DNA of 64,000 nt from Clitoria ternatea (lineage: Eukaryota; Streptophyta; Magnoliopsida; Fabales; Fabaceae), in contig CM075675.1 in NCBI GenBank assembly GCA_037962975.1, forward strand, positions 45,678,501-45,742,500. The letters are read 5' to 3'. Below the pieces are notes generated by a model. It saw nothing but the letters and a program-made list of their open reading frames with translations, had not been told where the DNA came from and did not search any database. Shown here piece after piece: positions 22,694 through 34,960 of this stretch. Each line of letters starts with the position of its first letter. The stretch's first letter is position 1. The position numbers and the translations under genes are program-made.

Positions 22694-24443
22694 GTTCAGC
22701 CTTGATAGAATTAGTATTGCATGATATGAAGACATGGGTAACTTCCTGTGTAGTGCTAACTTCCCTTGTAGTAGTAACTTCTTTCAAGTTGGTAGTTTTT
22801 AGGCAAGCATAAAAACAAACTTGAACTCAAAAATTAGGGGGAACGTATTCAAAAGGTTCTGGTATCCAAAGCAAAATGCCTAACACGTCCACCGTCGCGA
22901 CTATTGGCAAATCGGAAGGATCTACAAGCACTAATTTGTCTCTTAACTTTAAATTCCCGCATCTTTTATTTTATCACATCTTAGTTCCGTTTGGACCTTT
23001 GTTCCTACAGTTTTGTTGTATTTTTTATATGTATATATGTGTTGAACCATTGTATGTCTTACATTAACCGTTAAATCGTTTCGTCGCACTTGATCTCTAT
23101 TTACTTGAACTTCATACTGTCTTAGGTGTGATTAGTGTTCTTTTATATGGTTGTGTTGCTATAATAATTTCCATATCACTTTGTTTTAATTCAACCATCG
23201 TTTACACCTTTTATTCTACTCATTTTTGTTTTCTACTCTAAATTTTTGTTTTACTTAAAAAGACTTTAACATCATAAACCTATCAACTTAAGAATTTTAA
23301 AAAAACTTCAATACACTTCTCCGATTAAACTTCTGAATCAAATGTATTAGATTAATTTTACCACAAATATCTATCCATTAAAATTACTACATATTAGTAA
23401 AAGAATTTGTCACCACAACTAATAGTGGATATTAGTTTTAGATCAAAGTTGAGTTAAAACAAATCACTTGATTTACACCCAATAGTATGTAAATATATAA
23501 TTTCGATTAATTTCCACATATTTCAATATGGGTTATTTAATTAATTATTCAAATCAACCTCATCAAAGTCAATTCTAAGCAATAACTCTCAACTAAAAAT
23601 ACACCTAAATTGTCCCTTAAAATTCAAACTATTATACTGTCCACATCCATGATGGATTGTTTTATTTATGAAGAAGGAAATTTCCTTTGAATATGCCAAA
23701 AAGTATGCAGGTTCAAATTTCTTAATGCAATTTCCTTCCTTTTCTTCTTTCCTTTGCAGTGTGTCTGTTAATATGTTTTAAAATTTACCCAATCACGATA
23801 GAGATATCCATACATTTTTGTTTAAACTTGGTGTTACTCTGAGAGGAATATTCTTGGATGGAATAGCTAGAGATGTAGGAGTTTTTAATTTCCTTTGAAA
23901 ATGTTGGTTTTTTTTAGAAAACTTGAATTGAAAGATAAAGATGTATAATATTTAGAATTGACTAAAAACTTTTCAAGAAATAAAAGAATTTAACTTTATT
24001 AATTAACCAAACATTTACATTTATAACACTTGGAATTACTAACTCATCTAATAAATTACTCACTCATCAAATAAAAACAAACTTTTATCATAACCTAAAA
24101 TTAACAACTTATTCAAATTTAAAATGATAAAAATAAAATATTAAAAATTAACTAGTCTAATAATAGTTAAATGACTCAATATAATCTTAATTCAAATTCA
24201 TATAATTTTAAAAGCATCCAAAGAGACATTATCAACTTTCCTCCTTGGCTCGAGGGCTCTTCAAATTTTCAAATATATGTTGGATGAACAAAAATTTGGA
24301 TTCAAGAACTTGATCTCCAATTAAACTTTTCTTTTAATTAACATAACTGATTTCCTCCTTCTTAGTTGGGATAACTGAAAAACTTTTAACTTTTATTTTA
24401 TTTTTAAGATCTCTTTATCGACTAAGTTGTAAATATATCAACA
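22694..24443. other. AT-rich intergenic stretch
   Basis: I see no gene. The short plus-strand ORF at 22876-23067 begins MPNTSTVATIGKSEG and then loses any protein-like character. It could be a relic of a transposon gene cut by the neighbouring LTR, but I cannot support that. Confidence 0.4.
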
Positions 24444-24700
24444 TTAATTTACAAATAATAATTTAGATTTTTTTTTTGACGATCGATCAATACTAAATAA
24501 ATTCTGACTAACACTTGGAATACAAAGAACATCGCATATTATCTTTGATTTTGAACTTGTTGAAATCTGAATTGCTTTTGTCCCTTTTAACCATTTACCT
24601 ATTTGGACTTTGGTTATTTTAGATAGCTTCAAGTTCTTAAAGCTTTACATGTTAGCCATATATGGTTGTTGGTGCAGCCACTATTAACTAGACAATCTTA
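24444..24700 (-). pseudogene. Copia protease / gag-pre-integrase fragment
   Basis: Minus-strand translation gives CLVNSGCTNNHIWLTC, matching the Copia protease site (W-L-x-D-SGCTNHM-T) with the catalytic Asp replaced by Asn. It continues, after a stop, to GTKAIQISTSSKSKIICDVL and CIPSVSQNLFSIDR, the stretch just before the integrase zinc finger in Copia Pol. Only about 85 codons survive. No LTR or other domain is adjacent. Confidence 0.7.
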
Positions 24701-25111
24701 ACGTTATTTATTGTTTGCAAAATAGATAGCCATGAATAATTAATCTTTCTCCTCCTCCTCTTAATTATTGACTCAAGCATCTTCATCATCTTTGTTTCTA
24801 TAGTTTCTTACCTCATTTGGTTAGAATTGCTACATTTTGTATCTAGTGAATTTCAGTATCTAAATTATGGATGTGATGTTTTTCCATAATACCGACATAG
24901 AGGAAAATTTCTGTTTGATTTATACTTAACCGCTAAGCACCTTCAAAATTTTATGATCTTGATCTTTACTTGTTAGAACTTGCTAATTTTGACGTCACAT
25001 GAGACCAAAGTTTCAAGTATTGGTCTTCAAAAACAAAACAAAAAAATCCATTATTAACACGTACGATTAGAATAGTATAGTAAAGACTTTTTCTTGAGAA
25101 CGATCTCTCTC

Positions 25112-25121
25112 TATATATATA
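25112..25121 (+). promoter_or_regulatory. TATA box of the small peptide gene
   Basis: TATATATATA, preceded by a CT-rich stretch (GATCTCTCTC), about 100 nt upstream of the ATG at 25219. This is a normal plant arrangement for a 5' leader of roughly 70 nt. Confidence 0.6.
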
Positions 25122-25218
25122 CACATTACAGAGACACACTTTGCATCCAATCCTCACATATTGCAGAGTAATCCATAGTTAATTAAACTGGATACATATA
25201 ATTCCTCACATATTGAAG

Positions 25219-25507
25219 ATGGCTTCCTTTAAGATGCTTGTCTTGAAGATGGTTTTGCTATTTGTGCTTCTCTTATCAACGAAACTGGCAACAGCAAGGT
25301 CACCCCTTTGGATAAGTGAATGTAAGTCATCTAGCATAACAGTAGAATCATGACTCGTGAGTGCTTCTTTAATTTCATTATTTAACACTATGCATATATG
25401 GTTTACTAATTTTTCAATTCCAAAATTTTCTGGGAACCTTTGAAGATGTACGCCGCCTTAACGCTGCTGACGATCCAAGAGGCCACAATTATTTCCATCA
25501 TCCCTGA
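25219..25507 (+). CDS. Small secreted peptide precursor, two exons, 54 aa (possible PSY-like signal peptide hormone)
   Basis: Exon 1 is 25219-25321 and exon 2 is 25446-25507. The 124-bp intron starts GTAAGT and ends GAAG, with a weak pyrimidine tract. The phases agree (103 + 62 nt = 55 codons including TGA). The product starts MASFKMLVLKMVLLFVLLL and has a hydrophobic signal peptide with likely cleavage near LATA-RS at residues 26-27. The mature part of about 28 residues has a dibasic YVRRLN and ends AADDPRGHNYFHHP with no Cys. The C-terminal G-x-N-x-x-H-x-P spacing matches the core of the PSY sulfated-peptide family (GANxxHxP), but the Asp-Tyr sulfation site of PSY is replaced by Ala-Asp. 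The PSY link is therefore tentative, and other short-peptide families remain possible. A TATA box lies 100 nt upstream and AATAAA about 80 nt downstream. It reads as a complete host gene among transposons. Confidence 0.68.
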
Positions 25508-25585
25508 GGATTGAAGCAGATCAGATCCTATTGCGTTTCAAGGGAAAACTTGCTGTGAAGAAGCATATATAGTTGATCATAGATT

Positions 25586-25591
25586 AATAAA
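25586..25591 (+). terminator. AATAAA polyadenylation signal of the peptide gene
   Basis: AATAAA lies 79 nt after the stop codon, a typical plant 3'-UTR distance. Confidence 0.5.
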
Positions 25592-26984
25592 GTAGTTTGG
25601 TATTGAATTACGACTTTCCGTGAATGTTATTATCAATTATATTAATAAACTAAAACGAATTTCTCATATTTTTCTTCGGGCATTTTTCGTAAGTAACATT
25701 GCCCTAAACCTTGTTAAAGGTCCATAAAAATTTGGGTGTTTAGTGTTCATGAAAAATTGGACATTTTTCAAGCCTGAAATTAATTTGTGCCTTTTAAGTT
25801 GACCTGATAAAAGTTTGTTACTCACGTCAACTCGTTTAATTCGAAGCAAGTAAACCTTTTTGATCGCTTTACTTGTTATGTCCAGCTTCTTTGGGACTTA
25901 GCCAGTGCTAATTAAGTTTTTAAGATTTACTACGTTGGTTCTTTTTAAAATCAATATAAAAATATTTTTTGTACTGGTTATAAAATGAACTGAAATAAAA
26001 TGACTCTAATAAATATCAATATTTTAAATCAGTTATTTTTAAAACCAACATAAAAAAACACTAAGTTTTAAAATAACCACTATAACAGTCAAATGGATGA
26101 ATATGTTGAGATTGACCAGAACTCGCAGAGAATTTGATTAAGAGAAAAATGAATTTGCATTAATGAGTACACAAGCGGAAAAAGAAGAAGGCTAATTAAC
26201 AGATATTAACTAACACTAACAATAATTAACCAACTAACCTAATTCTTAGTTAGCTAACCCAATTAATAAGCCCAATAGACCCAATTGAATCACTGCTTTA
26301 TCAAAAAGTGTTCAGCTAAGAGAAGCCAAACTTTTCAAATTCGTGCTTAGATGAAAAGTTAATGACCTCGTTACCAATGATGTATATTCAATAATTCACA
26401 AATTTTAATATCTTCAATTTTATAAAGGAAGATTTTTGCTGATGTAAATGAATTATAATTACGTGTACTTGGGGCTAGGCTTAATTATCATAAAAAGAAA
26501 AAGTTAAATATATCATTTGGCCTTTTATTTTTATAAAATTGTTAATTTGGTCCTTTAATGTTTTTCTCACTTTGGCCCCCTATGCGATTTAAAACGTGCC
26601 GGTTATGTCCTTCCGTCAAGTGGATGTAACTTCATTACTGTTGTCATTATCTTTCTCAATATAAGCTCCTTCTCCTTCTTCGATGGCTTCTTCCATGTTA
26701 GGGGAAACCTAGAAATCTCGTGCTAACTTCTTACCCCATGTCCTCCAGCATGGCAAAAAGACAAACAAAACTCACCTAAATTCAAAGACCCACCTTCCAA
26801 AAAGGTAGAGGTGTCTCCCATAAAGGCAAAACAGCCTTCACAGAAGGCTTACACAGTGAACGAAGTTGCAACTAGAGGAGAGATGGTGAAGGGAAAAAAA
26901 GAGGAGGTCCTAATCTCTTTGTTTATTCCTTCTTTTTCTTTCTATATAATATAACAACCAAGTCTTGGGCCTAACTCCTCGTTT
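25592..26984. other. Intergenic stretch with repeat debris
   Basis: No gene seen. Around 26500-26640 is a block (AAATATATCATTTGGCCTTT ... TTTGGTCC ... TTTGGCCCCC) of the kind that recurs in legume genomes as 'our-country-wide' repeat debris. A loosely similar block is at about 48765-48905, and another (CATTTAGTCTCC) at 35632-35770. I cannot assign them to a class. Confidence 0.4.
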
Positions 26985-27019
26985 CACTAGTGTGCATAAT
27001 GGGGTTTTGAGTACGGTTA

Positions 27020-27240
27020 GAAATGGCCTTTAAGCATGATTGTGTAACCGTGCTTGTTCCCATCGTGGTTATAGATAAGGGTTTTTTACCACGGTTTTGA
27101 ATCGTGGTTATAGACACCCTTTTAAGCACGGTTATTTGTAATTATGTTTAAAGGTTCACATTTTTAACCACGGTTACAAATAACTGTGTTTAGAAGTTTA
27201 AATTTTTAAACACGATTATGGTCATAACCGTGCTTAAAAG
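27020..27240. repeat. CACTA subterminal repeats (ACCGTGCTT / ACCACGGTT)
   Basis: Direct and inverted copies lie near 27047, 27066, 27090, 27107, 27126, 27159, 27210 and 27227. Such repeats are where CACTA transposase binds. Confidence 0.6.
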
Positions 27241-27490
27241 TAACATTTTTTTTAATGCAGGTTCTGTTTTTATTCATTCCCCAAACCTGCAAGTAGAGAG
27301 TTTATAATCAGAGAGCCTAATTGATGCATATACAATAAGATATATACATCTCAATTAATGAAAAAGATGAAAATGGATAAATTTCAATAAAACCATATAA
27401 ACGACAAATATGGTACATAAAATGCACAAAATATTCCTAAAGCTACACTAATAGGTGTACATCCTACACAACAATAAATGACAAAAAATG

Positions 27491-29114
27491 CTATTGGAGT
27501 CCTTCCTTGACTTGAAGAAAGCTGATGGCCCAATAGTTTCTGATTTCTTCAATGTATTTGAAAGGGAATTTTAAGGAGTCTTGAAAGTGCTGCAAAGAAG
27601 GCACAATCATTAATTGTAGTAATGAACAACAAATTGTTAGGTAGTATGTGAAAACCAAATTAGAGAATGTAGGTAATGAAAATTTATAGTTATTCATCCG
27701 TCTACTATACCAGATTGGACAATGGTGAGCATCATTTTCATGACAAAATACCCATACTCAAAGTTGCCCTATTGCAAATAAGACTACAAGGTACCACACA
27801 TTGAATTCACAATTGGTTACTATTATTATTACTAGTTAGGGGAACTTAAAAATTATGGCTTGTTAATTAAAGTACTTACTTTTGGGTAGACCCACTGTAG
27901 TTTTTTCCTGCTCACCCTTCCCTGTAGTCGACTGTATCCAACTGCATCCCTGTGTGAGAATAAAATACTCGTTCAATTAACAGAACGACCTAATCAAATA
28001 TGTAAAGTTGTTTAATTTTTTAAATCAACTTACGCGTCGACTATTTTCTTGAACTCCTGACCAGGACTCCCATGCAAAGAACAGAAGCATGCAGAGGTAT
28101 GACTCTAAAGACTCGCATTTAGTACTGGGGACTTTTTCCCATTCGGGAAAATAACCACCATCTTCTAGTGAAGGCTGTAATAAACATTGATTAGTAACAA
28201 TGAAGATGATTAAATTAACAACACAGTAATTATTTAATAAACTCTTACTCTCTATGATACGGCACAAGGTACACAATCTTGTTCGACTTATTCATCCAAT
28301 TTTGGATGTATGCTTGAGTCTTATCCTTGGTGTTCTTGTGAGCTTGTATTAGAAAGGGTTCTAGGAAACCATAAGCGTCATGGACACCCCTCTCTATACA
28401 AACTCTATGTAGAAACCTACGAAAATTTACACATGTTTAGTTAGTGAAAAATAACATTTTAATTAACATAATCATTGAACGAAGAACATTATACTTACAG
28501 CTCCCAACACTGAATCACAAAAATGTTCAACATCGTCATCGCCATCAGAATCTCGCACAAGTCAAGCCGCACAATGTACAACGGGAACGGACTAATCCTG
28601 CCATGGGATTAGGACAGTAACCTCACGTAGCTGAGCTGTGAAATCTCATAGCTACTGGATGGGATCAATGGGGGGCTGTGGCTTCTTTGATGGGCCAACA
28701 TCCTGCTAAAATAGTTAAAACATTATAAGAAATTTGTTATGATTTGAACCGTAACTTAATTTATAATTAATATTGGTTTAAAGAGCATACCTGGGGACCA
28801 GAATCTGACAAAAGTCTGGTCGGCCACATAAGGAAGCATCCTATCACCTGGCCGACGAGCTAAACCTCAAGAGTTGGCATGGGCACAACTACCTTTACCT
28901 CGAGAACCTGTACAATCGAGACCCTTGAAACATTATGAGGCATTGCCTGATGGTGAACCAAATGGCCTAGGTTGTACACCGAACCAATGGCAATTGGCTC
29001 CTCCACTCCATCAACGAAGAGGTCATACTGACAGCAGTCTCCAATATCCATGTCGTCATCATCACCGTCAAGTGCAGCACACGACCCCTTTGTGCTGACT
29101 CGCCTAACCTGCAT
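27491..29114 (-). pseudogene. CACTA-encoded Ulp1-type protease-domain protein, remnant
   Basis: Minus-strand pieces in order are as follows. At 28860-29114, DLFVDGVEEPIAIGSVYNLG and VSIVQVLEVKVVVPMPT match the domain of CACTA proteins that ends in a PVPT-type motif. Near 28400-28260, HDAYGFLEPFLIQAHKN, TQAYIQNWMNKSNKIVYLVP and a following Y-H correspond to the region just before the catalytic His of the Ulp1-like cysteine protease. At 27491-27560, SLKFPFKYIEEIRNYWAISF resembles the protein's end. The catalytic core between them is replaced by unrelated AT-rich sequence or introns, and no catalytic triad can be assembled. Confidence 0.6.
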
Positions 29115-29355
29115 ATTTACATAACATTTTGAAGTTATTCTAGAAATAACGAAAGCGAATTACAAGTAATTCAATTAAATATCCAACCTGTGGGTCCACC
29201 ATCAGTGTTGTAGGCTAATGTTGTTGGCTAAATGAGGCCTTCATCTCATCTCAGAACTGTCTCATATCCTCCTACAACAGCCTCTACATCTCTTCCCTAG
29301 CCTCTGCCTTCACTACAACTACCCTCTCCTCAACCCTCTTCTCCAACAAATTGTT

Positions 29356-31976
29356 TAACTTAAGCAAATCGGTGAATAGAGCAGCGAGAAAGGCATAGTG
29401 GTGAACACAACGCCTATAGAACCTGGTGAAACCTAAAAAAACACTCTAAAAGTCATGAGTGTGCATGGCTTAGGCCAATCCATAATAGCTTATATTTTTG
29501 TAGGATCTGGTTGAACCCCTTGGGCAGTGATGAAATGACCCAGATACTCCACCTTAGGTACAGCAAAAACGCACTTAGATAATTTTGTAAAATATGAGTG
29601 ATCTAACAATAACTGCGAAACCAACTTTAAATGAACATGATCAGTAACGTTAGTGCTATAAATCAGTATGTCATCAAAGAACACCAATACAAACTGACGT
29701 AAATAAGGTCGAAGTAGGTGAGTCATAGCCGCTTAAAAGAATGAGGGGGCGTTAGTAAGCCCGAATGGCATCACCAAAAACTCGTAATGGTTGTCAAATG
29801 TGCGTAAAGCAATCTTATAGGTATCTTTAGGAGCTACTTGAATTTAATTAAACCCAGATTGTAAGTCTATTTTTTAAAAAAATTAAAGTGCCACCAAGCT
29901 CATCAAAGAGCTCATCAATAGTGGGAATTAGAAATTTATCCTTGATAGTCACGACATTTAAGGCACGGTGGTCCATATAGAGTCACCATGATCTGTCTTT
30001 TTTTTTGCACTAGCAGAACTAGTGACGAAAAGGGGCTAGTGCTAGGCTTAATGAAATTGTCCCTAAGTAGGTAAGAAATAAGGGTAGTCATAGCATCTTT
30101 TTGGGTGTGGGGATATCTATAAGGTTTGAAAGTCACTAGGGGGTATTGGGAAGTAAAGGAATATGGTGAACATGATCACAAAAAAAAAGGAAGTCTTTGT
30201 GGTTTAGAAAAAACCAAAGAAAATTGGCTTAAAAGGTTTAGGATAGGAGGGGGAGATAAGGAGGAAAAACAATTGGGGGTTCAAGTGTGGTGTCATAAGG
30301 ATTATTGGCTATGGTACGTATTGTGAAAATATGGGCAATGGAATGGGTATGACTCAGGAGTTGTAGTTGATGAAAGGAGGCATGTGTTGGACTAGTAGAA
30401 TCACTAGTCAGGGTAATAGAGGTGGTGTTAACAGTGAAAGTCATACAGGGTATTGAAAAATTTGAAGTGATAGGTAGTAAATAGAATGGGACCTCAAATG
30501 TATGACCCTGAATGCTTAAAGGAGTGTTAGGGCAGAGACTATTACAATGTATGTAAGCGTCGCTTCCAACCATCACAGGAAACTAAGGAATAATGGTAAC
30601 AGGGAGGGAAAGGAATTGGGCCAGGCGGGGTTACAGCACGTTGTGGGAACTGCCCATGTCAGCTAGAATAGTGACAATGTATCCATTAATAGTTCCTTGG
30701 AATCTTAAGGTTTTAGGAGAACCAAAACCAATGAGGGCCAATTGAGAAAGTTGGAAATGAACACTAGTAAAATCAGTGTTATTGGAATGTGATGGGCCTA
30801 CAATATCTGGGTTATTAGGGTTTTCATCGTCTAGCAACAACAAAAAGAGCTTAGGATGACAACGGTGGCCATATGTGTATTTAGAATCACAGTTATAACA
30901 AAGTCCCTAGGCACGTCTTTCTTGCATTTGGGCCTGTGTAAGGCGTTGAACTAGTAGTTGGTTTTTTGGGTGGGTAATAGGCCTACAGGGTTAGGGGAAA
31001 TAGAGGTTTGGGGTTTCTAGGTAAAATAGGGGATTAAGTGTATTGGGGTGATTTAGAGGTTCATTGGGGGTTAAGGGTGGTTGAATCCAGATTTTACTTT
31101 CGATGAGCTTAGCTAAACTAATGACATGGGAGATGGAGTATGGTTGGGGATACTTAGTTCACATTGAATTTTAGGTTTCAGGCCCGAGATGAAACAATTG
31201 AGAATGATTTCTGGGGTGTGGCCAACAATCTAATTGCAAAGACGTTTAAAGGTTTATTGGTATAGGGAAATTATAGTGGTTTGCCTAAGTTTGAAAAGGG
31301 CAACCTGATGGTTTTCATAAGAGGAAGGCCTAAAATGGATTTTGAGTGCCCAGACAAAGGCTTCCCATGTTGTCAGTTGGTAATTATTATGCATCCATTT
31401 AAACCAATTAAAAGCATCACCTTTCATATAAAAACTATTCAGTTTTAGACGTTGGTGGGAGGGAACCTAGTGAAGGGAAAAAACTGTTCAGCCTGAAATA
31501 ACCAGTCTAGGGGTTCTGACCCATCAAAAGAAAGTAGTTGAAGTTTAGGGGGATGGTGGTGAAGTAGGATGGGGAATGGTGGAAACGTGATCATGTTGGT
31601 TTTAGGTAAATAAAGGTTGGGTAGAAAGAGGCTGGGTGTAAAGAGGCTGGGTAACAGGGATAGTGTAGGTGGTGGTACGAGTAAGGGAATGAAAAAAAGC
31701 ATCAGCAATGATGGGAATAACAATACCTTCCTGGTTGATGTGAAGGGTGGATATCGTGGTATGGAGTGGGGTTGGAGGGGGAAAAGATGGCCAAATGGTT
31801 GAGGACGGTGGCTAGCGCCTCGGAGACGACCTCAAAGCGAGCATCCATGGTGGCTACGAACCTTTCATACTGGGCATAATGGAATGACTGCAATGATTGA
31901 ATCTTCTCAGTAATATAGAGGAAGGCATCTTCCATTGAAGTTTTAGGAGGCATGGAGGCAAGAATGAAAGCACCAA
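29356..31976 (-). pseudogene. Decayed Ty3/gypsy gag-pol (separate family, 5' half only)
   Basis: Read from right to left on the minus strand. Gag starts near 31953 (MPPKTSMEDAFLYITEKIQS) and has LLSFDGSEPLDWLFQAEQFF, the gag core of elements with FDGxDPxxW. A zinc knuckle with CYNCDSKYTYGHRC lies near 30870-30900. Protease has VTILADMGSSHNVL near 30650. RT has VLVFFDDILIYS near 29690 and AQGVQPDPTKI, then FYRRCVHHYAFLAALFTDLL at 29360-29430, where the frame is cut by the CACTA remnant. Frameshifts and stops are frequent throughout. RNase H, integrase and the 3' LTR are missing. Confidence 0.75.
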
Positions 31977-32289
31977 TTGATAAGAAAATAATTGTAATTT
32001 CTTTACCAAGAGGAACAAAAAATAGTTACACAAAGAAACAGAATTGGGAGACAGAAAATCTCTTGATATTTTTCTTATGATCCTCTCAAAACAAAATACA
32101 AACAAATTTAAAGACTGATAACAAAGACAAATAAATGGGCAGAAAAATTAGACCTAAATACATCAGATTCAAGTAACAAATCATTCATCCAAGCAGGTTT
32201 GAATTTATTTCTTTTGGGCCTATCATGCTTCTAATTTTGTCCAAAGTCTTTAACTCCGTGTAATAAACCTCTTGAAGAAGATTAGACAT
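31977..32289 (-). repeat. Putative 5' LTR of the decayed gypsy element
   Basis: On the minus strand the candidate LTR ends in CTTATCA, followed directly by ATTGGTGCTTTCATTC and then the gag start, a leader layout seen in several plant gypsy families. The right boundary is estimated from where Copia gag text begins (about 32290). There is no second LTR to confirm it. Confidence 0.45.
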
Positions 32290-32490
32290 TCAGAAATTTG
32301 GTTTGGTGATGAGAGTACCAGGATTCTCTCCTCCGGATGAAGACAATAAGAGATTGCAGGATCCAGAGATTCATCAACTTTGTTTATGGGAGCAACGGTT
32401 TTGGATTCATCTTCTTGGGTCATGGCAAGAGCGAAATAGTAGAAACAAAAAGGATGGAAAACGTGGCAGAGCCTTCACTAGAGCTTAATT
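32290..32490 (-). pseudogene. Copia gag N-terminal fragment
   Basis: Minus-strand translation near 32430-32300 gives DESLDPAISYCLHPEERILV. This resembles the start of many Copia Gag proteins (NPYFLHPSDNPGxxLV). A degenerate primer site (AGTATCAAATTAAGCTC against TGGTATCAGAGC) lies near 32480-32497. The fragment is cut on its left by the gypsy LTR. Confidence 0.5.
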
Positions 32491-32502
32491 TGATACTATA
32501 TT

Positions 32503-32620
32503 GTGAGAAAAAAAAAAGTAATGTGATTGATTCCGAATGATTGAATTACAATGTGTATATTCCAATCTCAAAGAAGAAAGAACAAAATAAATGTACTAGT
32601 ACAATAGTTATAACATATAA

Positions 32621-32656
<36 letters not shown>

Positions 32657-32702
32657 CTACTATTTATTACAATGATTTAATACTAATATCTAATACCAAC
32701 CA
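32503..32702 (-). repeat. Copia 5' LTR fragment beside the NPF stop codon
   Basis: It lies on the upstream side of the Copia primer site. It includes a (TA)n run at about 32624-32655. Read on the minus strand it begins TGGTTGGTATTAGATATTAG and ends ATTGTGAGA-like text near the primer site. Exact ends are uncertain. It comes within about 10 nt of the NPF stop codon at 32711. Confidence 0.4.
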
Positions 32703-32710
32703 TTATTTCT

Positions 32711-33567
32711 CTAGGTGTTATCCTCCACTGTACTTGTTTCACTCACATTGCACTTTTTGTACACAAAGCGTTTGGCAATCCACACATAAACACACAAATT
32801 CAAAGCACTTAACCCAGCCAGCACCCAATAAAAATAATCAATGTGTGCCCTATTGATATTATCCCTCAACCATTTCCCACCAGCCCTTGATGTGATTCCC
32901 TCCACAGCATTTATAATAATATTGCTTACAAAATGTCCAACTCCATACACACTCAAGTATGCTCCAGCCCCTAATCCTCTCATTGTCTCAGGCATTTGAT
33001 CATAGAACAATTGTTGGGAGTCCAACAATAGTGAATGCATCAGATGTGCCAAAAACAACATATTGTGGCAACATCCACCAAATGCTCATTGGTACGGCCA
33101 CATTGGGATGGTCCAATAGACCATGGTCTCTAGCCACACCAACCCTTTTGGCCTCCACAAGAGCTGAAACAACCATGTTGAGTATGGACAATGCTAGACC
33201 CGTTCCAATCCTTTGCAGAACTGTTATCCCAGAGGGGTGCCATGAAAATTTTCTAGCAATTGGAACAAAAACACGGTCATAGATTGGGACAGTAACAAAG
33301 ATCATGATTCCAACAACTCCTTGGAGTGATGCTGGAGGGATTTTGAAATGGGGTCCTATTGAACGGTCCAATGTGGCACCTTGCTTCACAAAATATGTGC
33401 CTAATTGGCTTTGGATTGCAGTGAACATTAAGCAACTTAGCCATATGGGGATTAGGCGAAGGACTTGCTTCACTTGTTCAACTTGGGTCACTGAGCATAG
33501 CCTCCATGGGTCTCTTGTTTTGCTTGCAGCATCAATTTCATCAATGATCATTGCCTTGTTCAAGAAT
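32711..33567 (-). pseudogene. NPF exon 5 (C-terminal half)
   Basis: Begins after the acceptor ATAG at 33568-33571 with FLNKAMIIDEIDA and TRDPWRLCSVTQVEQVKQVL, the conserved NPF linker after the central loop. Then come IPIWLSCLMFTAIQSQLGTY, FKIPPASLQGVVGI and VLQRIGTGLALSILNMVVSA. The frame is lost by one extra C near 33028 (CTCCCAACAA), and the other frame continues with YDQMPETMRGLGAGAYLSVY and HIDYFYWVLAGLSALNLCVY to a stop at 32711-32713. It covers roughly the last six membrane helices. Confidence 0.88.
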
Positions 33568-34960
33568 CTATGTTGGGTAATTGTTTTTGGATCAGAAGAT
33601 ATAATATACTGCTATCATTGTCCTATTTAATTTTTTTAGTATTCGTTTTTAATTTTGTTATAATCACTCATATCCTATTTATAAAAGTCATCAACAGTGT
33701 CATTATTTAAAAATTTCCACTTTATACATTTCTCAATAATTTTATTGTTAACAAGAGAGAAAGTATAAAAAGAAGAGAGAATATATTTATTAGGGTATTA
33801 ATAGAGTTTGTTGGTGGTATATAAGAGTATAATTGAAAAACAATTATATTATGACATGGGTTTTATGACTTAACTATTATTTCTTGATTTTGATAATAAG
33901 ATTATAAGTGATTTATAAATACGATTACACAATAATTAAAAAATTAAATGGCTTATATATTTTAGGCCAGAACATCTCCACCAGTTTATTCTTTAAAAAA
34001 ATTACAGGGACTTCGACCAAAAGAGAAATAATTACACAGTGACCCGATCCAAAAAAAATAATTAGCACCACATTTTTTCCATCTGTGAAGTAAAGTGGAA
34101 ACTTGGACTGTGATGAATAGGACAAAAATTTGAACACCAACAGTAGGACAAAAAAAAAAGAGATTAGATGATGATACTCTTTAGACAAAAAATGGAAAGT
34201 TTGGCAAAATTAAAGTTGATGCTTGATACTCTTCTTTCCTCTTGTACCATAACTACAATCGATGCCTCATGCTCAATTCACACGAACTTTTTATATATAC
34301 ACTCCAAATTTGAATGTCAAAAAATACGGTTTTACTATAGGTTAATATTATTCATATCTCTTTAACCTTGAATCAAATAAAATATATCATTCATAATTTA
34401 GTATGGTTGTTTTAGCAAAAATGTATAAGTTATTGTAAATTTTTATAAATTATAACATATATTTAATTCCTATTCAAACTAAAAATAAGATATAGCATAA
34501 AAAACATGCAAGTTTCAACTCTCTATTCATAATATTTTATTATTAAGAAAAGGTTTCATTTATTTTATTTTTAATCAAAACCACTAGAGTCCCCTAGTAA
34601 TAGAAGCTTGAGTAGAAGTTATATATTTAAATACAGTATTTTCATTAACACACAAATGATACCATTATGTTTAAATACTACTGGTACTGAAATTCGATCG
34701 GTTGATTTGTTAACTGTATAAATCAATTTTTTTATATAATCAATTTAATCATAATTTAATCTTTAATTTTATCATGATTTACTTAAAAGGTTGGTTACGA
34801 ATTCAAAAGCATGTGCTATTTTAAAAACAAATTCATCTACTAAGGACTGATTTATGTATTCAGTAATAGAAAACTAGTATAGTGTTTGAAAATTACTAAA
34901 AAAAAAACAAATAAATCAATCAATAAAGAAAAATGAGATTTAAAGTGAAATGACATGCAC
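33568..34960. other. NPF intron 4
   Basis: 1393 bp, GTGCAT at the 5' end and ATAG at the 3' end. AT-rich; no element or gene recognised. Confidence 0.7.

Larger units (their letters stand above)
26985..29355 (-). mobile_element. Decayed CACTA (En/Spm) element
   Basis: The left end is CACTAGTG at 26985. It is followed by a subterminal zone to about 27240 with at least eight copies, in both orientations, of ACCGTGCTT/ACCACGGTT-like motifs, as expected of CACTA subterminal repeats. The interior on the minus strand encodes remnants typical of the second CACTA protein. The right terminus is lost: at about 29355 the sequence passes into the RT of the neighbouring gypsy element without a TIR. Confidence 0.65.

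Noticed and set aside
30126..30326. Plus-strand ORF with a W/G-rich product
   Set aside because: Antisense shadow of the decayed gypsy gag-pol.
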